This document shows, piece by piece, positions 35,101 to 46,256 of a stretch of 64,000 bases of DNA (the stretch's first letter is position 1; every line of letters starts with the position of its first letter). Source of the DNA: Saccharum officinarum (Eukaryota; Streptophyta; Magnoliopsida; Poales; Poaceae). The notes beneath the pieces are model-generated. The model saw nothing but the letters and a program-made list of their open reading frames with translations. It did not search any database and was not told the origin of the DNA. The stretch spans positions 91,870,401 through 91,934,400 of the forward strand of contig CM036162.1 of assembly GCA_020631735.1 (NCBI GenBank), read 5' to 3'. A program made the translations under genes and the position numbers.

Positions 35101-35769
35101 GCCCACGGCTCGCCACCCGTACGCCGGAGACGGCGAGCGGCAGCCATGCGGCGACCACGGCCTGAGCGCGGCGTGCGCTGGCGCGGGGCGCATGCGCGCG
35201 CGGGGAGGGGAGCAGGGGCAAGCGGGCCAGGCCGGCGTCTGCTCACGGGCCGAAAGGGAAGCCGCGGCCCACTAAAACGAGAAACCGTTTTTCTTTTATA
35301 AATTAAATTTTTAGATTTCTCTATTTGTTTCAAATTTGAATTTGAAGATGAAAAAGAGGTTTGCAGAACTTTTGCCCAAAATAAAAGTTGTTCAAAATTT
35401 AATTCTCTACAACTTTCATGTAGGGCACTTTTCAAAATTCTCAATAGATTTTGAATTTACGATTTAAAGCTAAATTTTTAAGTAAAAATTCATTTTTTCT
35501 AGAATATTTTTAAAAGCAAAAATTTGAAGGAATTTGAATTCAAGAGTTGCTCCAAAAATCATGTTTATTTATTCTAGATTATCTAAAATTGTAGCTACAC
35601 AAAGTTTCACCACTCTTTAGCACTTAAATGCAGAATTTGGGTTTTGAGTAATTGTTTTTCAACTTTAAATTTAAAAGGGTCTATATTGCATGCAATGATA
35701 ACCATGTATGAGATGATTATTACTAATGCTTTGGATGCTAATGCATGCTTAACACCCAGGGGTGTTACA
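32118..35769 (-). repeat. Right LTR (element 5' LTR) of gypsy copy 2
   Basis: 3652 bp. It is shorter than the left LTR mainly through a 240-bp deletion at 34164-34169 and two smaller deletions in the GC-rich island near 34785 and 34957. LTR ends and target duplication are intact. Confidence 0.9.
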
Positions 35770-35774
35770 ACCCC

Positions 35775-35799
35775 CCTCTTGGGCATCTTGATCCTTTCA
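35775..35799 (+). repeat. Last 25 bases of the host retroelement LTR
   Basis: Resumes the outer LTR after the ACCCC duplication and ends CCTTTCA, a proper CA end matching the TG at 4019 and 19954. Confidence 0.65.
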
Positions 35800-35800
35800 G

Positions 35801-36921
35801 TGTGCAAGAAAAACACAGACGATTTATACTGGTTCGGGCCGAGAAATGTCCTACGTCCAGTGGGAGAGGAGAGTTCTGTATTATCTTGCACCGAAGTACT
35901 TGTAGTAGGAGTTATGAGTGGATGTGAGAGAGGGGAGAACGTGGGTGTGTGCGACTCTGCTGGTGCCCTCGCCAGGTCCAGGAGAGTTGTCTGCTCGTGT
36001 CTTGCTTTGTGTTGCTATGGTGGTTGTTCTTTTTTCGGTTCCCGTTCCCTGGGGCTGATCCCTGCATGCTCCTTTTATAGTCTCAAAGAGGTGCAGGGTT
36101 ACAAAATGTTGGTATGTGGCATGCCCCTTGCTGGAGGAGGAGCCTGGTGGCCTTAGAAGGGCCTTATCCAGTGGCAATGTGGTCTGCACTATGGAGGCAT
36201 GGCGGCGGTACTTCTGGCACTGCTGCTACGTGTCTAGGCATGTGCGCCACTGTTGGGGGAGTGGTTTTTGTCCTTCGGCGTTGTAGCGACGTGCCTTGTC
36301 ATACCTGGTCCTGTAGTCGGCGTGGCGTGTTTGTCCTTATAGTTTGACTGGCGTAGAGGGCTGAGGCCTCGGAGGCGGGAATCGTGGTGCGGTTATCCCG
36401 ATCATGGGAATAGTGGCCCAGGGCAGTTGTTACGTACACTGCGCAGGCATGAATCGTGTGTAGTGTCAGTATGGGTGGCATAGTGATCAGCAGCTCTTCC
36501 CCATGCCTGTTGCAGACGGTGGCATGGTGATTTGACCCCGGTCATTCCTGGCCTGTCCAGTTGGACAGATGCAGGAACGTGGGTGACGTCACAAGGGGTC
36601 TCAAGCGCGCCAATGGGGGAGCAGCGTCAGAGGCCGATCTCAGGCGAGGCAGATCTCGGGCGAGGCGGTGATGTCGTCGGGGGTCGGCCTGTGTCCGAGA
36701 CCCTAGGGCTGAGGCCTTGGGCGAATCGGTGGTGATCCGAAACCCCTCTGAGTGAGGCCTCGGATGAAGCAGGGAGATGGGCTGGTTTGCTCACATGTCT
36801 TGCTAGAGGCCCGACAAGGGAGAATTTAGCCCGTCTCTCTTTTGTTGTTTTCCCCCCTTAAATGGGGAGGCCGGGTGGTGTTCCATCTTGATTTGGGTAC
36901 CCCTAATTGTGGTACCTGACA
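35801..36921 (-). repeat. LTR-like sequence of another gypsy element, minus strand
   Basis: On the minus strand it starts TGTCAGGTACCACAATTAGG, typical of grass gypsy LTRs, has a TATA box (CTATAAAAGG at about 36078) and ends near 35801 with ...CTTGCACA. It abuts the CA end of the outer element. I find no internal region or target duplication, so it is either a solo LTR or an LTR into which the outer element was inserted. Confidence 0.5.
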
Positions 36922-37378
36922 CATGTATACATGTGGCCAATTCAATAATGTTGTGCTTGCCCACTGGATCCATCTTCTATCCTGTTTGTTGAATTTGATT
37001 TGATCTTTTGTGTTCTGCCCTAAGTGGCAGTGTTAACCTGCTGCTACTGACTTACCACTAACTGATTTGCCACACACCAAAGATTAGGGTAAACTGGAGC
37101 TTTTTGTATTTATATATGCAAAGATTGAAGTCTATATGATACTAATTTTGAACACATTGTGTTTTTATAGAATTATGATGAGATCTCTATTATGATCGTT
37201 GGTATTATCAGTGGACCTAAATATAAAAGGTTATATCATTAAAAAATATAAAAGGTTATTAGGTAGTAATGAACGTACTTTACTGTTTTGGTTTTCCAAT
37301 TTCAATTGGTGTTGGTGCATTGTGATCGAACATTACTGTGTGGCCTAACTAAGCATTTGTATTTCCTTTCTGCTTCAG
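36922..37378. other. No gene seen
   Basis: AT-rich DNA ending in a good 3' splice site (TGCTTCAG at 37378). It reads like the end of an intron whose 5' part would lie beyond the retroelement block. Confidence 0.4.
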
Positions 37379-37592
37379 GACTGCAAAAACCCTAAGAAAC
37401 AAGGGTCAGATTGATTACACAAGAGGTGTGAGTAGGGAGCAGAGAACCATAAATAGAAGGAATAAACTTGAATCCTCGTTGCTTTCAAGTGGGGGCGATG
37501 GCAAGGAACGCATGAGCCGCACCCAAAGACGTCGCAGAAAATGGTGTGCTGCTGTGCAAAGAAGATTTAGAACAATACCAGTTGGCAACTAG
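37379..37592 (+). pseudogene. Arg-rich exon, possibly the 5' part of the trypsin-fold gene
   Basis: After the splice site one frame is open for 70 codons to TAG 37590-37592. It is basic, with an NRRNK segment and a TQRRRRKWCAAVQRRF segment. I do not recognise a domain. It lies just upstream, on the same strand, of the trypsin-fold exons and could be their N-terminal exon cut off by the LINE fragment that follows. It could also be unrelated. Confidence 0.35.
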
Positions 37593-37593
37593 A

Positions 37594-37876
37594 GCTAATG
37601 TCGGACTACAACAAGTTTAGTTGTTAGTTCTTGCTTTTCGTTAGAGGATCCTGGGTTGGCTCCCCTGTCGCTGTTCTTTCAGGGTTGGTTTTTTCAGTTG
37701 TTTGTCCGCTGCCTAGTTGGGCGCCTAGTTGGGTAGTTGGCCGTAGAGTCGTAGTCGTGGGGACTTCGGTCTCCAGTTGTTGTTGGTTTTGTTGTTGTTC
37801 TTTGTAATCTCGTGTTTTTGTTCTTTACTCGTCTAATAAAATCCCGGCAAATCTCTTGCCGCCTTTCTAAAAAAAA
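37594..37876 (+). mobile_element. 5'-truncated LINE, 3' end with poly(A)
   Basis: T/G-rich 3'-UTR-like sequence that ends in an AATAAAA signal, the CCGGCAAATCTCTTGCCG hairpin common at grass L1-type 3' ends, and an A8 tail (37869-37876). No ORF2 is retained. No clear target duplication was found. Confidence 0.55.
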
Positions 37877-37974
37877 GTGAGTCATTGATTTTGAATTTGC
37901 TGATTCTTCCTTTTCTGGCTCATGTTGCTCTAATAAATTACTCATAGTTGTGTCGTATCATGTTGTTTCATCAG

Positions 37975-40900
37975 TTTATGACAGTGAGGTGGCAAAGGCT
38001 AATTTTGAGAAGAATCTGTTATCTATTGATGAGGAATGATTCGGTGAAGTTCTTCGTGATAGAGAAGTTTTAGCTTTTGAAGAGATTCCATTTGGCGATA
38101 TTGTCAAACCTTGTCAAATAAATTATCGAACCAGTGCTAATGATGTTGTAGATTTATTCTCCATTGTCATCTCCCTTGCTTTGTTTGATGGTGATTGTGC
38201 TGATGCTCATGGACTTTCCTAATTTATAATTTGTATTTAGTTGTCACTTACTCACTTGTTGATTGTTTAAGTCATGATCTTGTCCAGGAGATAAGATGTT
38301 ATTTGTGTACTCGGGCATACCTCTACCAAGTGGGGTAGCTAGAGAACTCCTAACAACATTTTTGACTTCAGCACATTTGGTTAGAGCGTTCAAAGATTAC
38401 AGAAATAGAGATGATAAATTGAGGGTTGGTGTTTCGCTAAACATCGTCCTCCATTTCACTTTGTTTATTTAGGCTTCATTGTGTCCTCCATTTTACTTTT
38501 TTGTTCAGGCTTTTCTGGCTATCCTATGCTGATATGTACTGCTTTACCTTTATAGGTTGCAGTGCGCCTTCCTGATAATACAGTTACCGATGGCTTCTTG
38601 GGACTATATGATGGTGATATTGCCATTGTTACATGCTTGGACCTCCTGGATGTCCATCCTATAGATGTGAATTTTAAGGAAACATATACCTGTTCTGATG
38701 ATGAAAGTCTACTAGATGCTGGGCGTGATGAAGAAAGTCTACTAGCTGCTGGGCGTGCCTATGAGTCTGGCTCTTAAATGACCATGCATGGCCCTCTGTA
38801 TATGAAACGTGTCAACACGTGGGTTCCTGAGAGTCAGTTTATGTCTAAGGTATGCTGTTGATCTGATTGCTACCTTTTTGAGATGATGGAGAATTTGGAA
38901 TAAATGATGGCATTATGATATCAATGGGTATATATAACCATTTGCACAAGTGAAAACACAATTTTCTTTATAAATCCCACCATGTTTCTTTTGTTACTAT
39001 AGGCTGTACTTGGAGGGCCACTTCTTGGAAAGGATGGGAAATTTATTGGGATGAATGTTGATGTCTATGATCGAGGTAATGGGATTGTGGGATACTGCTC
39101 TTTCCTACCATTGGGATTACTCTGTGATCGCTTGAAGCATTCTCAGATACTCAAGTATGTCTTCTTACAATCACAGTATTTGAAATATTTCTTCCCCAGT
39201 TAGCTTACTTGTTCGAAAACCCCAGGACTTCCTTGTGTAGGGTAAACCATATTTATTAGGCTCTGTTCGCTTGAACTACTTCAGCAGTACTTTTCAGCGA
39301 ACGAACAGTATTTTCCTCTTGCAACAAATCAGCATAAGCATCAGCATAATGCATTGGGGCCTTTGGAGTTTTGACAAATCTTTTGATAATAGCAGCATTG
39401 AAGCCTTCAGAGTTCACTACTTCCTTTCATGTCTAAATGGGGAAGGTTGTAAACTTAAAACTATACATTCTTGCAATATGGACCTGGGAACTTATATTTG
39501 TGTTATATGAATCTACTCATTCCTCTCATGTCTCCTGTTAAATATTTATTATCCTGACTTCATAGTCCTTTTCTTTGTACCTTGGTTCCTTTCACAATTC
39601 ATTTCCTGTGTTGGTACAACTGATTTTTGTTATTGGGCTAGCTCCTGTGCATTATTTTTTTGTCATCACAAGTCTGATGTCTTCTATTGCAGTTATGAAA
39701 AACGCGACTTCCGTGGGTATTCGTTGCCTAAAGGTGTGGAAAGCATAGTCCCTTCAGGTTTGAACAATCAAGCAAACCATCATTTTTAGTGTTACCTATT
39801 GATCACTGTGCACATAATATTATGTGAATGTTACACATATACCATCTGAATACTAATAGAGATCTCCTTATTGCATCAGGGTTTATGACAGATTTTTATC
39901 GGATAAGAGCCTTTGGCTATCCCATTCCGCAGCCACTTGTGCTTGAATGTAAGTTGTTTCTTTTGATGTTGCTGTCACCTCCCTTGTCCACTTTTACAGT
40001 TAACTTCTGATCATTTTTAACCAGTTAATGGAGATTTGCTTAACAGATTTGAGGAAAGGTTTGGTCAAGTACTTGCTTGGAAAGGGTATCCTTATGGTAG
40101 TCCATCCACTGGCACAAGGGAACGTGTCTGGCAGCGACTTAAGAAAAAAATTGTGGGAGATATATCTCGTCGTGTTGTCTCCCTTGCTTCATTCAAAGGT
40201 GATTTTGCTGCAGAATACACATTACTTTCCTGTACTAGTATTTTACGTTCGCTAACTAATGACTAAAGGTGTAATGTGTAGGGTATGTGAGGTTTTTTGC
40301 ATGCACATGTTTGTTTATAAAGTTGAAGAGGCATGGAAGCCAAGCTGTGAGCATTGTCATGTTGACTTCAGCCAGTTTGGTTAGAGGTCATGATGATGAC
40401 AAAATTGATAATACCTTGAAGGTCCTTATCATTTCTCTTGGCCTTTTAAGTTATATTTATGATGGTTAGCTGAGCTCACTTTATCATTACAGATTGATAT
40501 GTTTCTCCCACCGAATCAACGTGGCTGTGGGACATTGGAACTCTATAATTTGAACTACAATATTGCTATTGTCAGTGTCAAGAACTTCAGTGTTGTTCGC
40601 GCAGAAGACATCTTCTGTAGTTTAGTGCAAAAGCCATCTGAAAAAGTAGTAGCTATAGACCGTGACACTATACATGGACCATTGATGGCCTCACTTGGTG
40701 AGGTGAAGCTTAGTAACAAGGATAGCAAACTTGATTGCAAAGATCTTATGTTTTCCAGTTGTAAAATCAAGAAGGTACTGTGTCATATTTCTCTTACTGT
40801 TTTATTACATGGTAGTCTGCATAGATAATTGCATCATAATATATTTGGTCTGTGTCTATTATCACAATACATCTACACAGGAATTACAACTTCTATAGTA

Positions 40901-41356
40901 AGATTGCACCTTTTCTTTTGTACTAGGCTGGGATTGGAGGTCCTCTTATTAATTTTTATGGGAGGTTTGTTGGCATGAACTTTTATGATGGTAGTGGTCT
41001 TACTCCTTTTCTGCCAAGGCAGAAGATTGTTGAAATTATAAGCTTAGTGAATGATTTACCATTGGAATGGTATGTGCTCCTTTTCCTGTTACATCTTGAT
41101 TCTAATTGGCAGCCATATTACTTACTATATGAACTTATACATTGAAAAAAAATGTTGATGACAGGGGAAATGGCCACCCTGTACCCATACCAGTCCGTGT
41201 GAGGACAAAGGAAAACAGGTACTTCTTTCTGGTTCCTCATTCCCACTTGTTTCTGGTCGCTTGGACTCTCATTCAACAAGGAACTTACATTGGAACATTA
41301 TATTCGATGACAGGTGGCCTGTGCCAGAGCCATATTGGTATCATGGTGGACTTGAT
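37975..41356 (+). pseudogene. Trypsin-fold (Deg/HtrA-like) protein gene, decayed
   Basis: Exons joined by good splice sites and matching phases: 37975-38190, 38288-38424, 38556-38849, 39003-39154, 39693-39757, 39880-39948, 40025-40198, 40282-40421, 40493-40774, 40927-41069, 41165-41218 and 41314-41356. Motifs fit a grass family of trypsin-like proteins: MLFVYSGIPLP, VRLPDNTVTDGFLGLYD, and twice GGPL followed by GKFIGMN or GRFVGMNFYD. The two motifs suggest two trypsin-like units. Both have Leu or Ile (LGGPL, IGGPL) where the catalytic Ser of GNSGGP would be. TGA at 38037 and TAA at 38775 interrupt the frame, and a MITE cuts the last visible exon after PVPEPYWYHGGLD. Function is unknown, and protease activity is unlikely. 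Confidence 0.65.
39259..39349. mobile_element. Partial hAT-type MITE in an intron
   Basis: It begins GGCTCTGTTCGCTTG and shares CAGCGAACGAACAGTATTTT and CAACAAATCAGC words with the MITE at 41357. The right terminal repeat is missing or decayed. It lies between two exons of the trypsin-fold gene. Confidence 0.5.
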
Positions 41357-41473
41357 GGCCTGTTCGCTTGACTTATCAGCCGTACTTTTTCAGCGAAGAA
41401 ACAATGTTTTTATCTCACAACAAATCAACGAAGAGTACTTTCAGCCATGGCTTCTCAGCGAAGCGAACAAGGC
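41357..41473. mobile_element. MITE in the last exon of the trypsin-fold gene
   Basis: About 117 bp with terminal inverted repeats GGCCTGTTCGCTT and AAGCGAACAAGGC and the internal words usual in this common grass MITE. It interrupts the coding frame directly after GGLD. I see no perfect 8-bp duplication. The remaining exon sequence to about 41520 is not recognisable as coding. Confidence 0.65.
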
Positions 41474-42677
41474 ATTCATGCATGTACCTAAGCTTCGTGG
41501 AAGGACTCTCAATTAGACGTTGTCAGACTGCTGAATTTTCAACAAGCCCTTGTTCTGCTCAGCTAGCAAGTTCAAGCTTATTGGAAGGCAGCTTGATATC
41601 TTTTTCTGTTGGTGTGTCAAATGAACCCTTGTTATACTCATTTAGCATGGAGTAGTATCTAACGGACCTGTAGTGCTAATGTTGACTTGTTTAGACCTTG
41701 TAATTATTTGAAGGCATCTCGATTAGATAAGTATATTATGCACGCAAGCTTATTGGAAGGCACCTCGATCATACGTCGCATGCTTGTCCTGTCTATTAGA
41801 AGAGAATTCAAAAAGGCTGCTATGGAAGGAGTAATTATACTGGGCTGACCATTGACTTCGCCCATACATGTATCTGTACGATATTACCCCTCTATTAGAC
41901 TAGTTTCTTAAAGATTTCCATTATATCCTGAGATTATATCCCAAGGCACTTTGGTAAAGACACATGGTTTTGGCGAACAGCTATCTTCTCCCTAGGGCTA
42001 GGTGCATAAAACATTTTTTATTTTTGTTAGAATTAGAATATTTTATTTTTCTCTACATAGTTTTTTCTTTTCCTCAAACTTTGTCATACTTAGAACTTTT
42101 TTGTTCGTTGAGAACATTTTACTTATATTGTGAACAATTCATATGTTGATCGGAACATTTTTTTTATGCTTACAGCATTAGTTTCTTTACTCAAAACACT
42201 CTTTTCTTTCTTATATATTTTTCCTTTCTTTGGAACATTTCTCCTTAGTGCTAAGAATAATTTATTTTTTATGATCAAATTTGATATTGTGATTAGAATA
42301 TTTTTCCTTAGAATATTTGCCTTTTTATGTGGAATGCCTTCCTTTAGAACATTTATTCTATTAGAACTCTGTTTATGCTTAGAAGTTTATCGCAAAGCTA
42401 CGTTTAAATTTAGGTTTTATAGAACAAATCACAAAAAATTCCTTAGAATTATTTATTTATTTAAGCTATAATATTTTTCTCATCATCTATAACATTCTAA
42501 AATTTACATTTGATGAAGAGGGAAAGGAAATGGAAAGGAAAAAAAAGTAAGAAGATGAAGGAAATTGTAAATAACGAGACAAAAGGAAGAAAGTAACATG
42601 CAAACCCTAGAACAAATAGGCCACAAACTCCCATAGAGCTTGTTCAGACAAAACATTCACAATCCCCTCTAGTCCGG
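41474..42677. other. Intergenic, AT-rich; degenerate AGAACATTT words
   Basis: No gene seen. From about 42000 to 42480 the DNA is T-rich with many AGAACATTT/AGAATATTT words, a degenerate short repeat of unknown origin. The open frames there are Phe/Leu-rich by composition. Confidence 0.4.
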
Positions 42678-42778
42678 TTAGAATAGGCGCCTATGGGCTG
42701 GCCACATGGGCCCTGGCGCCCACACCTGGTGTGGCTGGGCTGCCTCCAAGGACTTATGGTAGATGATTACATGTTAGG

Positions 42779-44764
42779 TGAAAGGTCTTAATAGCTAGAT
42801 GGGGTGAATAGTCTATAAAAATTTCTACAACAACACTAAGCAAAACGGTTAGACAATTATGAGGCAAAACAAATGTTGTGCTAGCCTATTAAAAATACAA
42901 GCCACCTACCACAATTCTAGTTTCTATAGTCTCTAAGCACACAAAGCATATGTCACTACACTAAGTTAGTGAGCTCTCAAAGACTAACTAAAGAGTCTCA
43001 CTAACCACACTAGACCGACACAAACTAGCTCTCAAAACTAGTTACACTAAAGAGCTTAGCTACACTAGGGAAGTAAATACACGAGAGGGATAGTGAGTTA
43101 TACCGTCATGTCGAGGAATGAACCAATCACAAGATGAATTCAATCAATCACAATAGAATCCCGGTGTCAAGAGATGACACAATAATTTTTCACCGAGGTT
43201 CACTTGCTTGCCGGCAAGCTAGTCTCTATTATGAAGATTCACTCACTTGGAGGTTCATGCGCTAATAGACATCACATGCCTAACCCGCAATCGGGTGCCG
43301 CACAACCAACACAAGATGAGGATCACACAAGCCATGAGCAATCCACTAGAGTACCTTTTGGCTCTCCGCCGGAGAAAGGTCAAGAACTCCTCACAATCTC
43401 CACGATCGGAGCCGGAGACAAGCACCTTCCTCCGCTCGATGATCCTCGCTACACCAAGCCGTCTAGGTGGCGGCAACCACCAAGAGTAACAAACGAATCC
43501 CACAGCGAAACACAATCACCAAGTGCCTCTAAATGCAATCACTCAAGCAATGCACTTGGATTCATTCTCAATTTCATAAAGATGATGAATCAATGATAGA
43601 GATGAGTGGGAGAGCTTTGGCTAAGCTCACAAGGTTGCTATGTCAATGCAAATGGCCAAGAGAGTGAGCTAGAGCCGGCTATGGGGCTTAAATAGAAGCT
43701 CCCTCGAAATAGAGATGTTGGCCCCCTGCACCTCATTGTTTTTGGGGTGACCGGACGCACCGGTCCAAATGACCGGACGCGTAGCCCCCTAGCGTCCGAT
43801 CGTGGATTACCATCCACATGTCCCACGTTTAAACCATAGCCTCACGAGCACTTAAGTTGAGACCGGACGCAGCGGCACTCGACCTGACACACCCGCGTGG
43901 AGTCCGATTGCGCGTGCTCCCAAGCCAGCCAACTGGTGACCTGAAAGCACCGATGCCCTGACCGGATGCGCCACCAATGTGGCGTCTAGTCACTTCCAGT
44001 AAGCACCCCGAGAGGGTTTTTCGCGACCAAGCGCGTCAGGTCAACACTAACCGGATGCCGCACCGAGTCTGATCACCTCCTCACCGCCAAGTCAGCCACC
44101 AGTGCCCTTGCGTCAGCGTACGTCAGCAGGGACCGAACGCACCCCCTGCGCATCCAATCCTACGTGCCACTCAGGGTCCGATCAAAAACCCTAGCACCGC
44201 AGCCTCTGCCCTCATGACCGAATGCGTAGGTCCTGCATCTGGTCCTGCGTTCGGTCACAGGAAATAGAGCTTCCTCGCCTCCAAACTTCACCAAACTTCA
44301 CCACCCTTGAACCAAAGTGCTAACCACCAAGTGTATCACCTTGTGTACGTGTGTTAGCATGTTTTCACAAACATTTTCAAGGGTGTTAGCACTCATTAGA
44401 ATCTAAATGCATATGCAATGAGTTAGAATATCTAGTGGCACTTTGATAACCGCATTTCGATACAAGTTTCACCCCTCTTAATAATACGGCTATCTATCCT
44501 AAATGTGATCACACCCACTAGGTGTCTTGATCACCAAAACAAAATGGCCCTATGGATTTCACCTTTACCTTGAGCCCATTTTGTTTTTCTCTTTCTTCTT
44601 TTCTAAGCCCGAGCACTTGATCATTGCCATGGCCATCACATCATCATCATGATCTTCACCAATTGCTCTATCACTTGGAATGTGCTACCTATCTCATGAT
44701 CACTAGAGCAATAGGTTAGCACATAGGGTTTCATCAATTCACCAAAACCAAACTAGAGCTTTCA
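42779..44764 (-). mobile_element. Solo LTR with TTAGG target duplication
   Basis: 1986 bp, from TGAAAGG to CTTTCA on the + strand, flanked by TTAGG at 42774-42778 and 44765-44769. No internal region or second LTR is present, so it arose by LTR-LTR recombination. Minus-strand reading gives TGAAAGCTCTAG...ACCTTTCA, a SIRE/copia-like LTR. It carries a motif array at 43748-44258. It splits LTR 1 of the TRIM-like element and is therefore younger. Confidence 0.85.
43748..44258. repeat. CCGGACGC motif array in the solo LTR
   Basis: About a dozen diverged copies of the motif of the arrays at 14-284 and 4458-4878, for example GACCGGACGCACCGGTCC at about 43749. Copies are more degenerate than in the outer element of the first region. 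Confidence 0.7.
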
Positions 44765-45150
44765 TTAGGCAAGGATCTCCGTTGATTGGGTGTATTCTAT
44801 AAACCCTACTTGATCCTTGCCTATATATTGTACCTCCCTGTACTCTATCAATCAATATATTGTTCCCTGTGCCATATCTACTTTCATGGTATCAGCCACC
44901 TATAGGACCTTTTCTTTCGTTGCCCTAGCTCATTAGAATAGGCACCTGTGGGCTGGCCACATGGGCCTTGGCGCCCACGCCTGGTGTGACTGGGCTACCT
45001 CTAGGGACTTATGGTAGATGATTACAGACTAGGCAAGGGTCTCCATTGATTGGGTGTATTATATAAACCCTACTTGATCCTTGCCTATATATTGTACCTC
45101 CTTGTACTCTATCAATCAATCTACTATTCCCTGTGCCATATCTACTTTCA

Positions 45151-45611
45151 AGTCTCATGGAGAATGGTTTACTCAAAGGCCTATAATGGGTCATCCAATC
45201 CTTCGTACATAGCACACCAACCCAACTCTCACAAACCCCACAAAATTATGCACTATACCTAGCTTAGCATGGCCCTTCTCTAAACCAAACTCTCAACCTT
45301 ATCGTATCCTTCCCCTTGTTAAGTTCTCTATGTTGTCACTTCGTCAAAGCACGTTCCTGCACAGAGCACTGACTAGCGGATGCCAAACGAAGGCATGTGG
45401 TCAAGTGAAGGCAAGGTGATGAGAAATTCGTATTTGACGAAGTGACAAGAGTTTGATCCACCGCCGCAAGTGGTCCACAGTGATTGATTACCAAGGGTGG
45501 AGGGCAAAGTATGGATTTGCATGATCTCTATTGCATTGCATGACGCAATGCAACATTTTACATGCATTCAGGGTTGCCAGCGGCTATGCCCTTCCTAGTG
45601 TGGTCCTATTA
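45151..45611. other. No gene seen
   Basis: Intergenic DNA without a recognisable gene or repeat boundary. Confidence 0.4.
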
Positions 45612-45930
45612 GAGCACCTCCAGTGTTGGGGTGGAATCGAACCATGGGACATCTGAGCCGAACCGTGGACACTGGAGCCTACGAACCATACCTGTCTAAA
45701 AGCGAACCTTGTAGACAAACTGAACCCAACCGATTAAAATAACATTGGTACCACATGGCCTGAAGAAGTCTGCAGCCGGAAGAGCAACGCCCTAGCAAAG
45801 ATACATTATTTTATTTGTTTAAGAGGTGAGTGGTGGGTCCTAGCAATCGATGCTCAAACTACATACCTCAAACCGTCTGACGTACTGCAGAATTTGCATG
45901 TTCGGTTCGCTGCTCACACTGGAGCTACCC
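45612..45930. mobile_element. Tourist-like MITE 1
   Basis: 319 bp between TTA target copies (45609-45611 and 45931-45933). Imperfect terminal repeats: GAGCACCTCCAGTG on the left and CACTGGAGCTACCC on the right. TTA duplications and this type of end fit PIF/Harbinger-derived Tourist MITEs. Confidence 0.65.
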
Positions 45931-45933
45931 TTA

Positions 45934-46253
45934 GGCCATCCGCAAGCCAGAGAAGGAGAGAGAAGACTTGGGCACCGCTCCCCACACTATAGGAAAACTT
46001 AGAGCGGTGCAATTAGTTGTGTCGGTGCCTGCTTAATAAAATAAGAATTAGCTGGTACTTGCATGCTCAGCTGGATGCATTCCTCTTCGTACTGGTGTTC
46101 ATCTTGTTCGTGCATGGTGTTTCTTTATTCTTACTCAATGGGTCATAGAAATGATGATAGTGATGCCCCACCACTGTGGCATCCAAAGAGTACTGCCAGT
46201 AATAAAATGTGGGACTCAATTTTTTTGGCATCACTGCACCATTGTGGAGGGCC
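45934..46253. mobile_element. Tourist-like MITE 2, abutting MITE 1
   Basis: 320 bp with ends GGCCATCCGCAA and TTGTGGAGGGCC, and TTA at 45931-45933 and 46254-46256. It shares one TTA with MITE 1, so one of the two was inserted exactly at the target duplication of the other. Confidence 0.65.
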
Positions 46254-46256
46254 TTA

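Larger units (their letters stand above)
21539..35769 (-). mobile_element. Ty3/gypsy (Tekay/Del-type) element, copy 2, complete
   Basis: 14231 bp, from TGTAAC to GTTACA, with both LTRs (21539-25457 and 32118-35769) and a perfect 5-bp target duplication ACCCC (21534-21538 and 35770-35774). This is the complete copy and shows that the element sits in the LTR of the outer retroelement. The gene order equals copy 1. The internal frames differ from copy 1 by real substitutions, including extra stops, as well as by homopolymer indels. Confidence 0.92.
42678..45150 (+). mobile_element. TRIM-like element: two 218-bp LTRs, split by a solo LTR
   Basis: LTR 1 is 42678-42778 plus 44770-44886 (218 bp); LTR 2 is 44933-45150 (218 bp). 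They are highly similar, both starting TTAGAATAGG and ending CTACTTTCA. Only 46 bases lie between them, starting TGGTATCAGCC, a Met-tRNA primer site. A TATA-like TATATATTG and a start-like region lie in each LTR. The internal region is too small to be functional; an internal deletion or a minimal TRIM is likely. No matching target duplication was found outside. Confidence 0.65.

Noticed and set aside
5614..35769. Two independent gypsy insertions
   Set aside because: Both lie at the same base of the same outer LTR and share LTR-specific variants; the nest as a whole is duplicated or assembled twice.
35644..36347. Open frames of 170 and 77 codons after the second gypsy LTR
   Set aside because: The first begins inside the LTR and crosses two element boundaries; neither has a recognisable domain.
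41964..42471. Phe/Leu-rich frames resembling membrane proteins
   Set aside because: They come from T-rich degenerate repeat DNA; no charged flanks, start context or splice support.
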